From positions 1-39,480 of the IMG/VR virus record IMGVR_UViG_3300037829_000176: a stretch of DNA of 39,480 bases, one strand, 5' to 3'. Made by a program: the position numbers and the translations under genes. The notes beneath the pieces were generated by a model that was not told the DNA's origin, did not search any database, and worked only from the letters and a program-made list of their open reading frames with translations. Source of the stretch: a virus. Of this stretch, positions 39,136 to 39,480 are shown piece by piece (position 1 is the stretch's first letter; each line of letters starts with the position of its first letter).

Positions 39136-39480
39136 TTAAATTCTTTTCATACTTCTAATTTTTAGTCCGTTTCCGGAGTCAGGGCTTAGAGACTTGACCT
39201 GTACGCCTTCGGTTCTTGAACCTGCTTCAGATACTTTACGCTCAGACATGTTTATGTTTTTTATCTTACGCGTAACATCATCCGTTGCATCAGCTTGTCC
39301 TTGTTCATAAAAGAACTTAGCAAACTTTTCAGGGTTCATTGCCATAGCTAACGATTTATGATATCCCTCTGCGTCTTTCATTAAACCATTCTCATCTAAA
39401 AACTTATTAATAAAGTTTTGTGGTGATGAATGATTTTTTTTAATCTCGCTTAGATTACCGGGAGAAAATGAAAATTTCTT
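39136..39480 (-). CDS. Capsid-assembly (scaffold-like) protein, 5' end beyond the window
   Basis: The frame stays open through all 33 codons from 39382 to the right edge, reading ...NFINKFLDENGLMKDAEGYHKSLAMAMNP. The gene therefore starts outside the window and the ATG at 39381 is internal. The visible part contains EKFAKFFYEQGQADATDD, then KNINMSERK and a short end GLKIRSMKRI. This AxAMNPxKFAKFFYEQGxAxA pattern lies directly upstream of capsid genes in crAss-like and related phages. The position and charged helical composition suggest a scaffold or assembly chaperone; this is inference. Confidence 0.65.
   Translation of the reverse strand, partial: KKFSFSPGNLSEIKKNHSSPQNFINKFLDENGLMKDAEGYHKSLAMAMNPEKFAKFFYEQGQADATDDVTRKIKNINMSERKVSEAGSRTEGVQVKSLSPDSGNGLKIRSMKRI

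Noticed and set aside
1-39480. CRISPR arrays, insertion sequences, integrase, toxin-antitoxin pairs, retrons
   Set aside because: No regularly spaced direct repeats of CRISPR size, no transposase or recombinase motifs and no reverse transcriptase motifs were seen. The repeats present are pairs only.

Overview
The window looks like about 39.5 kb of a tailed double-stranded DNA phage (or prophage-like contig) that infects a member of the Bacteroidota, probably a flavobacterium. The evidence is low GC, A-rich gene leaders without Shine-Dalgarno sequences, several boxes matching the Bacteroidota -7 promoter element TAnnTTTG, and many short, tightly packed genes of phage type. A short-tailed (podovirus-like, crAss-like or P22-like) virion is inferred from the order capsid, connector/ring proteins, very large tail hub and large internal virion proteins. 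There is no recognisable tape-measure, sheath or baseplate gene. No integrase, terminase, portal or lysis gene is visible. Portal and terminase probably lie beyond the right edge, where a capsid-assembly gene is cut by the window end.

Layout. (A) 1-7.7 kb, plus strand: an early/accessory block of mostly small genes. It holds a class II glutamine amidotransferase with two zinc ribbons, a RadC/JAB protein, a DUF3846-like protein, a ParB-like protein and several zinc-ribbon proteins. (B) 7.7-16.4 kb, plus strand: replication and recombination. It holds a small membrane protein behind a good promoter, a DnaA-domain-IV-like protein, a Sak/DUF1071 annealing protein with a RecE-type PD-(D/E)XK exonuclease, an orphan DNA methyltransferase, an SSB-like protein, a primase-helicase, an SNF2-type helicase, a VRR-NUC nuclease, a second DnaA-domain-IV-like protein and a further PD-(D/E)XK-like protein. 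(C) 16.4-39.5 kb, minus strand: the virion block. Read in transcription order from the right edge, it holds an assembly protein (partial), the major capsid protein, a conserved head-associated protein, two ring/connector proteins, a 1777-residue tail hub with a Cys-rich repeat tail, small tail proteins, a GNAT enzyme and three internal virion proteins, the last of 3136 residues. The two arms converge at 16.4 kb, where the stop codons overlap.

Regulation visible in the sequence: four intrinsic terminators (two on each strand), TAnnTTTG boxes on both strands including two identical 12-bp minus-strand boxes placed almost on the start codon, and several strong dyads in the intergenic gaps. No gene-free stretch longer than 300 bases exists. 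The largest gaps (6147-6318, 10378-10547, 10815-11010) are all rich in inverted repeats, AT tracts or gene remnants and are described below. Function calls come from motif recognition by eye; no database search was run.
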